This document shows positions 8,258 to 17,249 of a stretch of 46,895 nt of DNA, piece by piece. The DNA comes from BS750m-G57 sp964607575 (GTDB taxonomy: Bacteria > Planctomycetota > Phycisphaerae > SM23-33). The stretch lies in contig CAZSLS010000026.1 of assembly GCA_964607575.1 (NCBI GenBank), forward strand, positions 1 through 46,895, in the 5' to 3' direction. Position numbers and translations under genes: made by a program. The stretch's first letter is position 1. Every line of letters starts with the position of its first letter. The notes under the pieces are model-generated. The model was given only the letters and a program-made list of their open reading frames with translations, was not told the origin of the DNA and made no database searches.

Positions 8258-9496
8258 ATGAGAACTTGTGCATCGATTGTCGTTCTGACCGCTTGTATTC
8301 TCGGTTGGGCTCTTGCGAGTGCTCCGGCGGAGTCCAAGGCTCCCGATAAACCGGTCAAGGCGCCCGCTACAATGCCCGCCCGGCGCATAAGCCCGATAGC
8401 ACTGGACCTGAAGAAACGCACGGTCAGTTTTACCGCCGAGGTCTGCCAGCGTGAAGTGATGCTCGAGTTCATGATCTGCAGAACGGGAACCAAGGAACAC
8501 GAGAGCATTCTCCGCAGCGATGTGCTCCCCTCGCACATTCACGGCGGACTGATGGCGATGGGGCTTACGCGAGGCAAGCCTGCACGCTGGTCTACCGGGC
8601 GGGACGGTGTCAGCCGGTTCGGCCCGCCGCAGGGCCCCGAACTCGACATCACACTCCAGTGGACCGACAAGGACGGTAAGAAGCACAAGAATACCGCCGG
8701 TGACTGGCTTAGGGGTGTTGGCAAGAAGAAATTGCCCGGACCGAAGACGTGGATATTCGTCGGTTCGGACATGCTGCCCGACAATACTTACGCCGCCGAC
8801 ATCAATGGCGAGATCGTTTCGGTGTCGAACTTTTCGTCATCCCTGATAGACGTGCCTTTCGAGTCCAGCAGCGAAGGTGGCGAAGGAAACGTGCAGGCTG
8901 AATATTCCGCCGACCCGAAAGTCGTCCCGCCGATCGGAACGAAAGTCACAGTCACGATCGCTCCCCGCGCCGGCGCAGAAAAATCTGCACATGCCAGGAT
9001 CCTGCTCGAGATAGACCGCTTCGGGCGGATGAAGATCGACGGTATGCGGATCATGCGGGGCGACCTGCGAGCGTGGACCAGGAAATTTGTCGCCGTTCAC
9101 AGCGATACGCTCGCGGTTATCCGAGCCGACGCGCACACGATCGTTCACGATATTGCCGAAGCACGCGAGGAACTCTCCTTCGCCGGAGTCACCGAGACCG
9201 AACAGCAGCATCTGACGCCCAAAGCCCCGATCCCGCCTCGCACCGCCGAGCAGGCCCAGGCCGAACTCAAACGATGGGCCAGAGACTTCGCACGCGCCGA
9301 GCACCTGCTCATGGACCCCGCCAAACACGCAGGGAGGGTCCTCAAAGAAATCGATAGGGAGTTGGCCCGCGCCGAGCGTATGAAAACTCTCTGGGAAGAC
9401 TACGCCGCGGCGCTTCGCCAGGCACTGGCCAAGCACGAGGCCTCAAAGCAACCGGCCGACAAGAAGAATCGGCCTCGTCGAACCGATGGAAAATAG
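8258..9496 (+). CDS. Secreted YdjY-domain protein
   Basis: 412 residues. The frame is open upstream to 8087, but the ATG at 8258 is chosen because AGGAG lies 8 bases before it and a signal peptide follows (residues 1-25). A YdjY domain occupies about 45-220: CRTGTKEHESIL and HIHGGLMAMGLTRGKPA match the conserved core seen in many planctomycete proteins. The C-terminal third is helical, charged and probably coiled coil (residues ~300-412), ending in a Lys/Arg-rich tail. The biochemical function of YdjY domains is not established. The next gene starts 5 bases downstream and is likely co-transcribed. Confidence 0.7.
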   Translation: MRTCASIVVLTACILGWALASAPAESKAPDKPVKAPATMPARRISPIALDLKKRTVSFTAEVCQREVMLEFMICRTGTKEHESILRSDVLPSHIHGGLMAMGLTRGKPARWSTGRDGVSRFGPPQGPELDITLQWTDKDGKKHKNTAGDWLRGVGKKKLPGPKTWIFVGSDMLPDNTYAADINGEIVSVSNFSSSLIDVPFESSSEGGEGNVQAEYSADPKVVPPIGTKVTVTIAPRAGAEKSAHARILLEIDRFGRMKIDGMRIMRGDLRAWTRKFVAVHSDTLAVIRADAHTIVHDIAEAREELSFAGVTETEQQHLTPKAPIPPRTAEQAQAELKRWARDFARAEHLLMDPAKHAGRVLKEIDRELARAERMKTLWEDYAAALRQALAKHEASKQPADKKNRPRRTDGK

Positions 9497-9501
9497 AACA
9501 C

Positions 9502-10251
9502 GTGTCCTCGGATACAGACAGTTCGCCATGCCGCGACAGGCTCCTACCGGCGCTCCTGAAGCGTGACGGATGGCCTGTGTTGGGAATAGTAGTCGCAACT
9601 GTTGCGGTGCAACTCTGCGTTTTCCTCCTACCGCAGGCTTATGGCGTATCGGCCAGAATGGCCATAGCGGCCTCGCTGATAATCACCGGCGTGTGGGTCG
9701 CCCTGGCCTCGGCGATATTCGCCGCCGGGCCCCGCAGCACGATATCTGGTATACTGAGGGGCGGTAGCGTCGCCGACGCCTCGGCGGTACTGCTGGTGGT
9801 CTTGTGGTTGTCCGCACCGGAGGTGACTTTCCTTTCGGCGGTCAAACTGTACTGTATCTACGCGTCGGTCTCATTGTGTGCGATAGCGGCCGCCAGATGC
9901 GCTTCATCGCTGCGATTCCGGTATTTCGGCGCCGTTGTCGGCGCGACGCTGCTGACGATATTGCAGGGGGGGCTGTTCTGGCTGCCGGGATTGCTGGAAT
10001 TCGTGCCGACAGCTCACAAATCCGCCGTCGCCGCAATAGGCCTGCGAGCTAATCCGTTGTACGGGGTGTTTTCGGCGGTAGCTGACAAGTTGGAGTTTGT
10101 GTGGCATTACGCGGAGGTCATGTACCGCATCACTCCTCTGGGCGAAGATATCGCCGTCCCTCCCGTGCAGTGGTACGAGCCGATGGTGGTCCACTTGGTA
10201 ATTGCGGGTATTCTGTCGGCCACCTGGTTGCTGCGCACCCGACGGGCGTGA
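9502..10251 (+). CDS. Multi-pass membrane protein of unknown function
   Basis: 249 residues with a GTG start 5 bases after the YdjY gene; the ribosome site is weak. About six hydrophobic segments (near residues 24-45, 50-75, 90-110, 112-130, 140-165 and 225-245) suggest an integral inner-membrane protein with no large soluble domain. It resembles the YIP1-like membrane proteins often found in planctomycetes, but I cannot assign a family. It ends 2 bases from the convergent rdgB gene. Confidence 0.6.
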   Translation: MSSDTDSSPCRDRLLPALLKRDGWPVLGIVVATVAVQLCVFLLPQAYGVSARMAIAASLIITGVWVALASAIFAAGPRSTISGILRGGSVADASAVLLVVLWLSAPEVTFLSAVKLYCIYASVSLCAIAAARCASSLRFRYFGAVVGATLLTILQGGLFWLPGLLEFVPTAHKSAVAAIGLRANPLYGVFSAVADKLEFVWHYAEVMYRITPLGEDIAVPPVQWYEPMVVHLVIAGILSATWLLRTRRA

Positions 10252-10253
10252 GG

Positions 10254-10889
10254 TCAGTCTTCCCGGGCCAGGTAATCGGTCAACAGTTCGGCGAAACGCC
10301 TGACGGCCTGCCCGCGATGGCTTATGCGGTTCTTCTCTTCCGGGGGCAACTGGGCGGCGGTACAACCGTGATCGGGAACGTAAAATAATGGATCGTACCC
10401 GAATCCGTTATCTCCGGCGCTGCCGCGGGCGATCAGGCCCTCGAACGTTCCGCTTGTCTCGATCAGTATTTCGCCCGGGCTCGCCAAAGCCAGACAGCAC
10501 ACAAACCGCGCGGTGCGCTGCGGGTCGGGGATGCTATCGAGCGCGGCCAGCAGTTTGGAATTGTTGGCGCGGTCAATCACGCTTCGGTCGGACCCCGGAG
10601 CCACGGTGTCGCTACTGTAGCGTGCGCTACGGACTCCAGGCGCTCCGTCCAGGGCGTCCACTTCGAGCCCCGAGTCATCGGCAAGACACCATCGCCCGGT
10701 CGCCCGGGAGTAGTAGAGGGCCTTGTCTCGAGCGTTCCGGGCGAAAGTCTCGCCCGTTTCGTCCGGCTCGGGAATGTCGGCGAGTTCATTCAGAGCGACG
10801 ACGTCAACCGGAAGCCCCGCAAGCACCTGGGCTATTTCCCGGAGCTTGCCCGGATTACCGGTTGCCAGAACTATCTCCCTCTGGGGCAT
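10254..10889 (-). CDS. rdgB: XTP/dITP diphosphatase (RdgB/HAM1)
   Basis: 211 residues; ATG preceded at 8 bases by AAGGA. It hydrolyses non-canonical purine triphosphates (dITP, XTP) to monophosphates, keeping them out of DNA and RNA. Family signatures are complete: ATGNPGK at 9-15, the ETGETFARNA segment near 44-53, ADDSGLEVDALDGAPGVRS near 70-88, and GDNGFGYDPLF near 159-169. Length is normal for the family. It is the last gene of the minus-strand arginine/RNA operon, 17 bases after the lipoprotein gene. Confidence 0.93.
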   Translation of the reverse strand: MPQREIVLATGNPGKLREIAQVLAGLPVDVVALNELADIPEPDETGETFARNARDKALYYSRATGRWCLADDSGLEVDALDGAPGVRSARYSSDTVAPGSDRSVIDRANNSKLLAALDSIPDPQRTARFVCCLALASPGEILIETSGTFEGLIARGSAGDNGFGYDPLFYVPDHGCTAAQLPPEEKNRISHRGQAVRRFAELLTDYLARED

Positions 10890-10906
10890 CGGGCTGTCCT
10901 TGGTCG

Positions 10907-11764
10907 TTATCGGAGCGGATTGGAGGCCGGAGACCTCTTTGGTATTGGAATGGGACGGCTGCTGACGATAACCTTGACCGTCTTGCCCGTCTTCCTGCTG
11001 CGCCTTTTTTCATATTCCGTATGATCGTTGACTACGAGAAAAAGTAGCGGTGGCGAGCGAGTAGCCATAATCTTGCGCATTTTCTCGCTCTTGATAACCT
11101 GCTTGGCTACGAACACGTCGGGTTTGGGGCTGGCCTGAGCCTCGACTACAACTGCATTCTCGGGGAACGTGCCTACCGTCACTTGCGACCGTCCGGACAT
11201 GTGATGGTAGTACGCTTCGTAACCCTGCTTTCGCAGCCACTGGCAGTACTCCAACGTGTGTTTCTGGCGGTCGCGACCGACGAAGCCCTGGGACGGGTCG
11301 TCGACGTAAATGGCGACCAGGACCGTCCAGTGCCCCTCGGAAACGTTAAGCAGGTTGTACTGCGGCATCTCAACTTCCTTACCCGGTATCAGCACCACTT
11401 TGGGGAAAGGGAACGCCGTTCGAGTCACATTCGGTACGTGCCAGGTCCTAGCCGTTTTCAAGTCGCCTTCCGCCGAAGGTATCGATCTGTACTTGCCCCA
11501 ATACAGTTCGCTGTGACTGTCCTTGTGAACGACATCGAGGCCTTTCCATCCGGCGAGTTCTTTGGTCTTGTCGCGGTAGAACTTTGACTGGCGGACATGG
11601 TTGGGGCCCGAGAACGTGTGGAGGAGAATCGTGTACTGCTTCTCGGCGAGCATATTCTTGCAGCCTGATACCGTGCCCGTCAGCACGGTCAAAGTCACCG
11701 CCAGAATGCTACAGGCCAGTATCCTGCGGCCGATCGTTTTCAATCTTGGGAACTTTTCAGTCAT
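10907..11764 (-). CDS. Predicted lipoprotein of unknown function, coupled to rph
   Basis: 285 residues. The ATG overlaps the rph stop as ATGA, so translation is probably coupled. Residues 14-35 form a hydrophobic signal ending in the lipobox TVSGC, so a lipid-anchored cell-envelope protein is predicted. The mature part holds HWTVLVAIYVDD and, about 45 residues later, YCQWLRKQGYEAYYHH followed by SQVTVGTF. This spacing faintly recalls a SPOR peptidoglycan-binding domain, but the match is too weak to claim. The C terminus is basic and Ser/Pro-rich. Its position between two nucleic-acid-related enzymes is odd for an envelope protein. Confidence 0.65.
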   Translation of the reverse strand: MTEKFPRLKTIGRRILACSILAVTLTVLTGTVSGCKNMLAEKQYTILLHTFSGPNHVRQSKFYRDKTKELAGWKGLDVVHKDSHSELYWGKYRSIPSAEGDLKTARTWHVPNVTRTAFPFPKVVLIPGKEVEMPQYNLLNVSEGHWTVLVAIYVDDPSQGFVGRDRQKHTLEYCQWLRKQGYEAYYHHMSGRSQVTVGTFPENAVVVEAQASPKPDVFVAKQVIKSEKMRKIMATRSPPLLFLVVNDHTEYEKRRSRKTGKTVKVIVSSRPIPIPKRSPASNPLR

Positions 11765-12492
11765 TTGACGCCCTCCCGTATCGCCTGGCGCTGGATTGTC
11801 GCGAGTTTCCTGATACCTTTGCGGGCCATGTCGAGCATCTCCTGAAGTTCATCGTCGGTGAAGGGCGCCCGCTCTGCCGAGCCCTGCACCTCCACAAAGT
11901 TTCCATTACCGAGCATCGCGATATTCATGTCCACTTCGGCGTTGGAGTCTTCGGCGTAGTCGAGGTCCAGGAGGACCCGACCGCCAACTATGCCCACCGA
12001 TATCGCCGCGACCTGCCCGGCGATCGCCCGTGGTTTGCAGCGGCCTTGTTCGGCGCAGCGATGGTTTGCGATTGCGGCCGCCACGTATGCGCCGGTTATC
12101 GACGCCGTTCGGGTCCCGCCGTCGGCTTCCAGAACGTCGCAGTCCAGGTGCAGCGTGTTTTCTCCGAGGCGGTCGAACCGGACCACGTTGCGAACGACCC
12201 GTCCGATGAGTCTTTGAATCTCGACCCCGCGGCTGTCGGGTTTGATTGTCGGGCGCCTCTTGCGCCGCCCGGTGGATGCGGGCAGCATACCGTACTCGGC
12301 GGTAAGCCATCCCAGACCAGACCCTTCCCGCCACTTCGGTAGCCCGGGCGAGAAGCTCGCGGTGCAGATCACGCGCGTACCGCCGGTCTCTATCAGGCAT
12401 GACCCATCCGCGCTACCGACGAATCCGGGCGTGATAGTCACCGGTCGGAGCTGGTTGGGTCGCCTGCCGTCATGTCGTTTTGCCTTGGTCAT
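11761..12492 (-). CDS. rph: Ribonuclease PH
   Basis: 243 residues, the usual RNase PH length. It is a phosphate-dependent 3'-5' exoribonuclease that trims the 3' ends of tRNA precursors. Conserved features: RHDGRRPNQLRPV at the N terminus, GLGWLTAEYGMLP near 58-70, RGVEIQRLIGRVVR near 88-101, and DCDVLEADGGTRTASITGAY near 116-135. It lies 14 bases after argF and overlaps the next gene by 4 bases. Having rph directly upstream of rdgB (here separated by one lipoprotein gene) is a common bacterial arrangement. Confidence 0.95.
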   Translation of the reverse strand: MTKAKRHDGRRPNQLRPVTITPGFVGSADGSCLIETGGTRVICTASFSPGLPKWREGSGLGWLTAEYGMLPASTGRRKRRPTIKPDSRGVEIQRLIGRVVRNVVRFDRLGENTLHLDCDVLEADGGTRTASITGAYVAAAIANHRCAEQGRCKPRAIAGQVAAISVGIVGGRVLLDLDYAEDSNAEVDMNIAMLGNGNFVEVQGSAERAPFTDDELQEMLDMARKGIRKLATIQRQAIREGVK

Positions 12493-12506
12493 CTTTTGTG
12501 CTGCGA

Positions 12507-13448
12507 TCAGCCGATCCCTCCACCCGCAATCAGCGTGTCCAGAAGCGTTCGTTGGAAGTGCAGGCGGTTTTCCGCCTCGTTCATGATCGTTTCAGCGTGG
12601 GCCTCGAATACGGCGTCGGTGATCTCCAGATCACGATACGCTGGCAGGCAATGCATCACTATGGCATCATCCGGTGCGGCGGACAGGAGTTCGGAATCGA
12701 TCTTGAAGTTCTCGAAGTCCCGGATCCGCTGTTGTTTCTCGTCTTCCTGGCCCATCGATACCCACGTGTCGGTGTAGAGTATGTCGCTCTGGGCGGCGGC
12801 GTCTTTGGCGTCGGAGGTAATCGTGCAGCAATCCGGACCGTTCTCACTACGCAGCGAAGCGACGAAGTCCTCGGGCAGTTGGTAACCGTCGGGGCACGCC
12901 AGGATGAATTTCATACCGACCTTGGCACACGCCACCGCCAGGCTGCGCGCGACGTTGTTACCGTCTCCCACGAAGAGCAGCGTTTTCCCGTCGAGCGTTT
13001 CGAAATGCTCCTGGACGGTCATCAGGTCGGCCATCGCCTGGCAGGGGTGCAGCAGGTCGCTCAGGGCGTTGATAACCGGGACCGGTGAGTGTTGGGCAAG
13101 CTGCCGGACCGTTTCGTGGGCAAACGTGCGGGCCATCACGCCATCGCACATACGCCCCAGCACGCGCGCGATATCGATAACCGGTTCCCGGCTGCCCAGA
13201 CCGATATCCGCCGGCGCCAGGTAGATCGCGTGCCCGCCGAGATGCGTCATCGCCACTTCGAAACTCACGCGAGTTCGCAGCGAGGGCTTCTCGAATATCA
13301 TCGCCAGCGTTCGTCCGCTCAGCGAGGCGCCGAGGTCCCCGGCGCGAAAGCGGGCCTTGTCGGCGATGGCCCGATCGATGAGCCCGCGAACCTGTTCGCT
13401 ACTCAAATCCGCTATACTGATGAAGTCTTTTTGCATTTCTTGCATCAT
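12507..13448 (-). CDS. argF: Ornithine carbamoyltransferase
   Basis: 313 residues. It transfers the carbamoyl group from carbamoyl phosphate to ornithine to give citrulline. The carbamoyl-phosphate motif reads FEKPSLRTRVSFE (Leu where STRTR is classical, a known variant), with HPCQAMADL and the ornithine-side MHCLPAYRDLEIT. The HCLPA form and SMGQE argue for true OTCase rather than the acetyl- or succinyl-ornithine enzymes. Two adjacent ATGs (13448, 13445) and one at 13436 are possible starts; GGAAAG lies before the first. It follows argB by 10 bases. Confidence 0.93.
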   Translation of the reverse strand: MMQEMQKDFISIADLSSEQVRGLIDRAIADKARFRAGDLGASLSGRTLAMIFEKPSLRTRVSFEVAMTHLGGHAIYLAPADIGLGSREPVIDIARVLGRMCDGVMARTFAHETVRQLAQHSPVPVINALSDLLHPCQAMADLMTVQEHFETLDGKTLLFVGDGNNVARSLAVACAKVGMKFILACPDGYQLPEDFVASLRSENGPDCCTITSDAKDAAAQSDILYTDTWVSMGQEDEKQQRIRDFENFKIDSELLSAAPDDAIVMHCLPAYRDLEITDAVFEAHAETIMNEAENRLHFQRTLLDTLIAGGGIG

Positions 13449-13458
13449 GCTTTCCGCG

Positions 13459-14331
13459 TTATTTCTGAATCAGCGTTCCAATTCCCCGGTCCGAGAACAT
13501 CTCGAGCAGGAGTGAATGGCTGAAGCGGCCGTCGATAATGTGCGTTCTCGACACGCCCGCATCGAGTGCCCGCAGGCACGCTTCGACTTTCGGCAGCATA
13601 CCGGTGGATATCGTTCCATCGTCGATCATCGCACGGATCTCGGCTTCGCTCGCCGATGTGATCACCGATTCGGGATCGTTCACGTCGCGCCGGATACCGT
13701 GCGTGTCGGAGACCACCACGAACTTGTTGGCTTTCAGGGAGGCGGCTACTTCTCCCGCAGCCGTGTCGGCGTTGCAGTTCAGCTTCGCGCCGGTCTTGTC
13801 TCTGGCCACTGGGGAGATTACCGGTACGGTATCGGCCTCGCACAGCAGCTCGATGAGTTTGGTGTTGACGCTCGTGATTTCGCCGACCGCGCCGAGGTCG
13901 ACCTTCCGCCCGTCGTCGTCGAGGAACAGCTTCTGTCCGAACAGGACGCAACTGCTCAGCGTGTGCAGACTCATGGCCGTGGAACCCAGTTTCTCAATAA
14001 TTTCCGCCAGGTTGTCGTTGATCTTATTGCACAGGACGTGTTCGACGACGTTCAGCGTTCGCTGGTCGGTATAGCGGCGTCCCTGCACGAACTGGACTTC
14101 CAGCCCGCTGTCGGTCATCGCCTGCGAGATCGCCTTGCCTCCCCCGTGTACGATAACCGGGCGCATACCGACGGTGTTCATGAATACCACGTCGGTCATC
14201 ATGTGCGTCAGGGCTTCGGGGCTTTCCATTACCGATCCGCCGAGCTTGATCACGATGATCTTGCCCGCAAACCGCTGAATATAGCCCAAAGCCTCGATCA
14301 GCGTCTGCGCTTTGGCGATGGCCCGGTCCAT
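13459..14331 (-). CDS. argB: Acetylglutamate kinase
   Basis: 290 residues from the ATG at 14331, which has GAGG about 8 bases upstream; a longer frame to a TTG at 14403 is less likely. It phosphorylates N-acetylglutamate, the second arginine step. IVIKLGGSVM near 26-35, IVHGGGKAIS near 60-69, NCNADTAAGEVAA, and the C-terminal SDRGIGTLI are family hallmarks. The N-terminal helix ending EALGYIQRFAGK resembles the extra helix of hexameric, arginine-inhibited kinases, so end-product feedback is plausible. About 75 bases separate it from tsaE, the widest gap in the operon. Confidence 0.94.
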   Translation of the reverse strand: MDRAIAKAQTLIEALGYIQRFAGKIIVIKLGGSVMESPEALTHMMTDVVFMNTVGMRPVIVHGGGKAISQAMTDSGLEVQFVQGRRYTDQRTLNVVEHVLCNKINDNLAEIIEKLGSTAMSLHTLSSCVLFGQKLFLDDDGRKVDLGAVGEITSVNTKLIELLCEADTVPVISPVARDKTGAKLNCNADTAAGEVAASLKANKFVVVSDTHGIRRDVNDPESVITSASEAEIRAMIDDGTISTGMLPKVEACLRALDAGVSRTHIIDGRFSHSLLLEMFSDRGIGTLIQK

Positions 14332-14406
14332 AGTTAATACCTCGTAATCCCCGTATGGGGAACCCATAAAAATACCCGCCCGCGAGCCGTGCGTCAAGGT
14401 CAATGG

Positions 14407-14838
14407 TTACTCGATACGGTTGACTGTGAAGCGGCGCGACGATTCTGCGGTGATTTCGATGTTGATTTCCCAGCGGTTGCGGGGCAGGGCGGTTGTGGCG
14501 CGGTCGGCCCATTCTATCAGCGCTACGCCTTCTTCGAGCATCTCTTCGAGTCCGAGGTCCGCCAGTTCGGCCTGCGGGTCGCCCATGCGGTACAGATCGA
14601 GGTGGAAGATGGGTATCCTCGCCAGGTACTCCTGTACGAGTACGTAAGTGGGCGACGAGACTAACCGCGTGTCGTCGAGGCCCAGGCCCTCGGCGATGCC
14701 CCGCACGAGCAGAGTTTTGCCCGCCCCCAGATTGCCCACCATCGCCACGCAGTCGCCCACGCCAAGGCGCTCGGCGAAACGGTGCCCGAAGGCGAGCGTT
14801 TCGTCGGGGCTGTTGGTCTCCAGGATGCTAGGTTCCAT
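14407..14838 (-). CDS. tsaE: tRNA t6A biosynthesis ATPase TsaE
   Basis: 143 residues from the ATG at 14838; it overlaps the end of thiL by 11 bases. An in-frame ATG at 14883 would give 158 residues but a long overlap. TsaE is the P-loop ATPase that works with TsaB and TsaD to make threonylcarbamoyladenosine at position 37 of ANN-decoding tRNAs. Walker A is GNLGAGKT; SSPTYVLVQEY, FHLDLYRM and LIEWADR are diagnostic and in normal order. The usual partners tsaB and tsaD are not in the window. Confidence 0.92.
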   Translation of the reverse strand: MEPSILETNSPDETLAFGHRFAERLGVGDCVAMVGNLGAGKTLLVRGIAEGLGLDDTRLVSSPTYVLVQEYLARIPIFHLDLYRMGDPQAELADLGLEEMLEEGVALIEWADRATTALPRNRWEINIEITAESSRRFTVNRIE

Positions 14839-15742
14839 GTTCCCATCCGATTGGCTCGAGGATGTTTCGCTCGCCATTGGCATCGATGAGCGTCAGGCCC
14901 TCGCCTTCGACGATCGTCCCGATACGGGTGATCGGAATGCTCAGCGGTTGCCGGTCGCACAGTTTGCGTGCCCATGCCTGCGATACGGTGAACAGAAGCT
15001 CGTAATCTTCACCGTCGTGCAGTGCGGCCTGGAGGGCGGCGGTTTCCAAGTCCGGATTCAGCGGTACGTCGCTTGCGACGATCTCGGCGCCGACGCCCGA
15101 AGCTGTGCAGATATGCTGCAGGTCGCGGGCGAGCGAATCGGAGATATCGATCATCGAGCGGATGCGGCAGCTAATTGCCAGTTCGACCGCTTCGGCGATG
15201 CGAGGCGTGAATTCCAGATGTTTGCGAGACTTCCACGCTCCGCCGAGAGTTCCGGTTACGCATACGGCGTCGCCGACCTTCGCGCCGCTACGGAGGACGG
15301 GCTCGACCCCGCCGGTGACACCCGCACGCCGGGCGAATACGGTGGATGTCAGACAAAGCGGACCGTCCCATGAGGCGACATCTCCGCCGACCAGCGGGCA
15401 GTGATATTCGTCTGCCAGACCGCGCATACCGCGATAAAGTTCTTCGGCGTCGGTCGACGGGAATTCGCGCGGAAGTGTCGCGGTCGCCACCGCGGCGAGC
15501 GGAACTGTCGCCATTGCAGCGACGTCCGAGAGGCTTCTCGCCATTACTTTGCGGCCTGCGGCTCGTGGACCGTGTTCGGCGAGTACAAAATGCACGCCGT
15601 CGAGCGCCTGGTCGGTGGTTACCAGCAGGTCGCTGTCGCCGAGGCGGACAATTGCGCAGTCATCGCCCGGACCGACGGGTACTTTCGTCGCGTCGAAATT
15701 GCTTCGCCCCTGAATCCATTCTATGAACTCCAACTCCCGCAT
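14828..15742 (-). CDS. thiL: Thiamine-monophosphate kinase
   Basis: 304 residues from the ATG at 15742, one base after the argH stop; the frame continues upstream inside argH and is not used. It phosphorylates thiamine monophosphate to the active diphosphate. The family core is clear: VGPGDDCAIV near 22-31, TTDQALDGVHF, RSLSDVAAMA, and VGGDVASWDGPL, matching the Mg/ATP-binding aspartates of the PurM-like fold, with the typical C-terminal DGEDYELLFT. Its location between argH and tsaE is not functionally obvious. Confidence 0.94.
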   Translation of the reverse strand: MRELEFIEWIQGRSNFDATKVPVGPGDDCAIVRLGDSDLLVTTDQALDGVHFVLAEHGPRAAGRKVMARSLSDVAAMATVPLAAVATATLPREFPSTDAEELYRGMRGLADEYHCPLVGGDVASWDGPLCLTSTVFARRAGVTGGVEPVLRSGAKVGDAVCVTGTLGGAWKSRKHLEFTPRIAEAVELAISCRIRSMIDISDSLARDLQHICTASGVGAEIVASDVPLNPDLETAALQAALHDGEDYELLFTVSQAWARKLCDRQPLSIPITRIGTIVEGEGLTLIDANGERNILEPIGWEHGT

Positions 15743-15743
15743 G

Positions 15744-17144
15744 TTATCCGAGCTTTCTCTTCCAGAACGCCAGTTGTTTTCGCAACTGTTTCGCTCCAGC
15801 GGAACCTTCCGGGGCATAACGTTTGACGACGTTGGCGGCCCCTAGATGCCTGGCGATGTCGGGTGCGATCTTGTCGCATGCGGTTTGCAGGTCCGCCAGC
15901 GGTGTTTCCGCGAGCGTCTTGCCCTGCTTCTCGGATTGGGCGACGAGTTTGCCCACGATCTGGTGCGCGGTGCGGAAGGGCACGCCCTTGGCGGTGATGT
16001 ATTCCGCCAGGGCGGTCGCGTCCAGGAAACCGGCGTCGAGCCCCGCGGCGATTCGAGATTCGTTGAACTCGGTGGTCGCCACTATGCCCGCCGCGACGGA
16101 CAGGGCCTGGTGTATCGCCGCGACGGTCGCAAACGCAAACCGCTTGTCGTCCTGCAGGTCCCGGTTGTACGCCAGCGGAAGGCCCTTGATCAGCGTCAGA
16201 ATTCCGGTGAGCTGAGCGATTGCCGTGGCGCTCTTGCCCCGGATCAGTTCCAGCGTGTCGGCGTTTTTCTTCTGGGGCATCATCGAACTGGACGTACAGT
16301 AGGCGTCGTCGAGTTCGATAGCACCGAACTCGACGGACGAATAAATGATCCAGTCTTCCGCCCATCGCGACAGGTGTACTCCGATCATAGCGCAGGCGAA
16401 ACAAAGTTCGGCCAGGAAGTCCCGGTCGCTCGTGGCGTCGATGCTGTTCCGCGAGATATCGGCGAAGCCCAGCGTCTTTGCGGTCGATTTGCGATCGATT
16501 GGCAGGGACGTTCCCGCCACCGCACCGCTGCCAAGCGGGCAGACGTCGGTTCGCTTGCGAGCGTCAGCGAGGCGGTCGAAGTCGCGCTGCAGCATCTCGG
16601 CGTATGCGAGTATTGCGTGTCCGGCGAGGACCGGCTGGGCGCGCTGAAGGTGCGTGTAGGCGGGCATTACCACGTGTGAGTATTGGTCAGCCTTGGCGAC
16701 GAGCGCTTCCTGCATAGCCGCGATAGCGTCTTTGAGATTGTCCTCGGCGTCGCGGGCCCAGAGTCGCAGATCGGTAGCCACCTGGTCGTTGCGGCTTCGA
16801 CCGGTATGCAGCTTTCCGCCGGCCGGACCGATCCGGTCGATCAACGCTTTCTCGATCACCATGTGAATATCTTCAAGTTCGATGCGAAGTTTGAGCTTAC
16901 CGGATTCGAGATCGCCAGCCACCGACTTCAGCCCGGACTTTATGCCGGCCAGATCGGCGCGCGAGATCAGCTTGCACTTGCCCAGCATTTCGGCGTGTGC
17001 GATCGACGCGACGATATCGTATCGCCACAGCGCGAAATCCACGTCGAGTGATGCGAGCATAGCCGCGGTCTCGGCGTCGGCGTCCGCGGTAAGCCGCCCC
17101 TGCCACGACTTGTTCGATCGTTTCGGTGTCTTCTTGGCAGCCAT
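15744..17144 (-). CDS. argH: Argininosuccinate lyase
   Basis: 466 residues from the ATG at 17144, preceded at 9 bases by AAGGAG; the frame stays open upstream to 17399 but that part overlaps pyrK and is not lyase-like. It splits argininosuccinate into arginine and fumarate. Fumarase/aspartase signatures: LHTGRSRNDQVATD near 111-124, HLQRAQPVLAGH near 160, and SSMMPQKKNADTLELIRGK near 280-298, which contains the catalytic serine loop. First gene of the eight-gene operon; a good promoter lies just upstream. Confidence 0.95.
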   Translation of the reverse strand: MAAKKTPKRSNKSWQGRLTADADAETAAMLASLDVDFALWRYDIVASIAHAEMLGKCKLISRADLAGIKSGLKSVAGDLESGKLKLRIELEDIHMVIEKALIDRIGPAGGKLHTGRSRNDQVATDLRLWARDAEDNLKDAIAAMQEALVAKADQYSHVVMPAYTHLQRAQPVLAGHAILAYAEMLQRDFDRLADARKRTDVCPLGSGAVAGTSLPIDRKSTAKTLGFADISRNSIDATSDRDFLAELCFACAMIGVHLSRWAEDWIIYSSVEFGAIELDDAYCTSSSMMPQKKNADTLELIRGKSATAIAQLTGILTLIKGLPLAYNRDLQDDKRFAFATVAAIHQALSVAAGIVATTEFNESRIAAGLDAGFLDATALAEYITAKGVPFRTAHQIVGKLVAQSEKQGKTLAETPLADLQTACDKIAPDIARHLGAANVVKRYAPEGSAGAKQLRKQLAFWKRKLG

Positions 17145-17166
17145 TTGTTGACTCCTTCTGCGGATG

Positions 17167-17195
17167 ATGTTAGGGGCGCAGCGGTTGGCTGTCAA
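17167..17195 (-). promoter_or_regulatory. sigma70-type promoter of the argH operon
   Basis: On the minus strand: TTGACA (17195-17190), 17-base spacer, TAACAT (17172-17167). The predicted start of transcription would be about 16 bases before the argH ATG. No obvious ARG-box palindrome was seen. Confidence 0.6.
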
Positions 17196-17249
17196 CGCCG
17201 CAGAGCTTATGGGCTTTTCTTTTGGCTTGTCGGGGCATATTATCGGGGT

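Noticed and set aside
14332..14403. Longer argB start at TTG 14403
   Set aside because: Adds 24 unconserved residues; the ATG at 14331 has a ribosome site and the normal family length.
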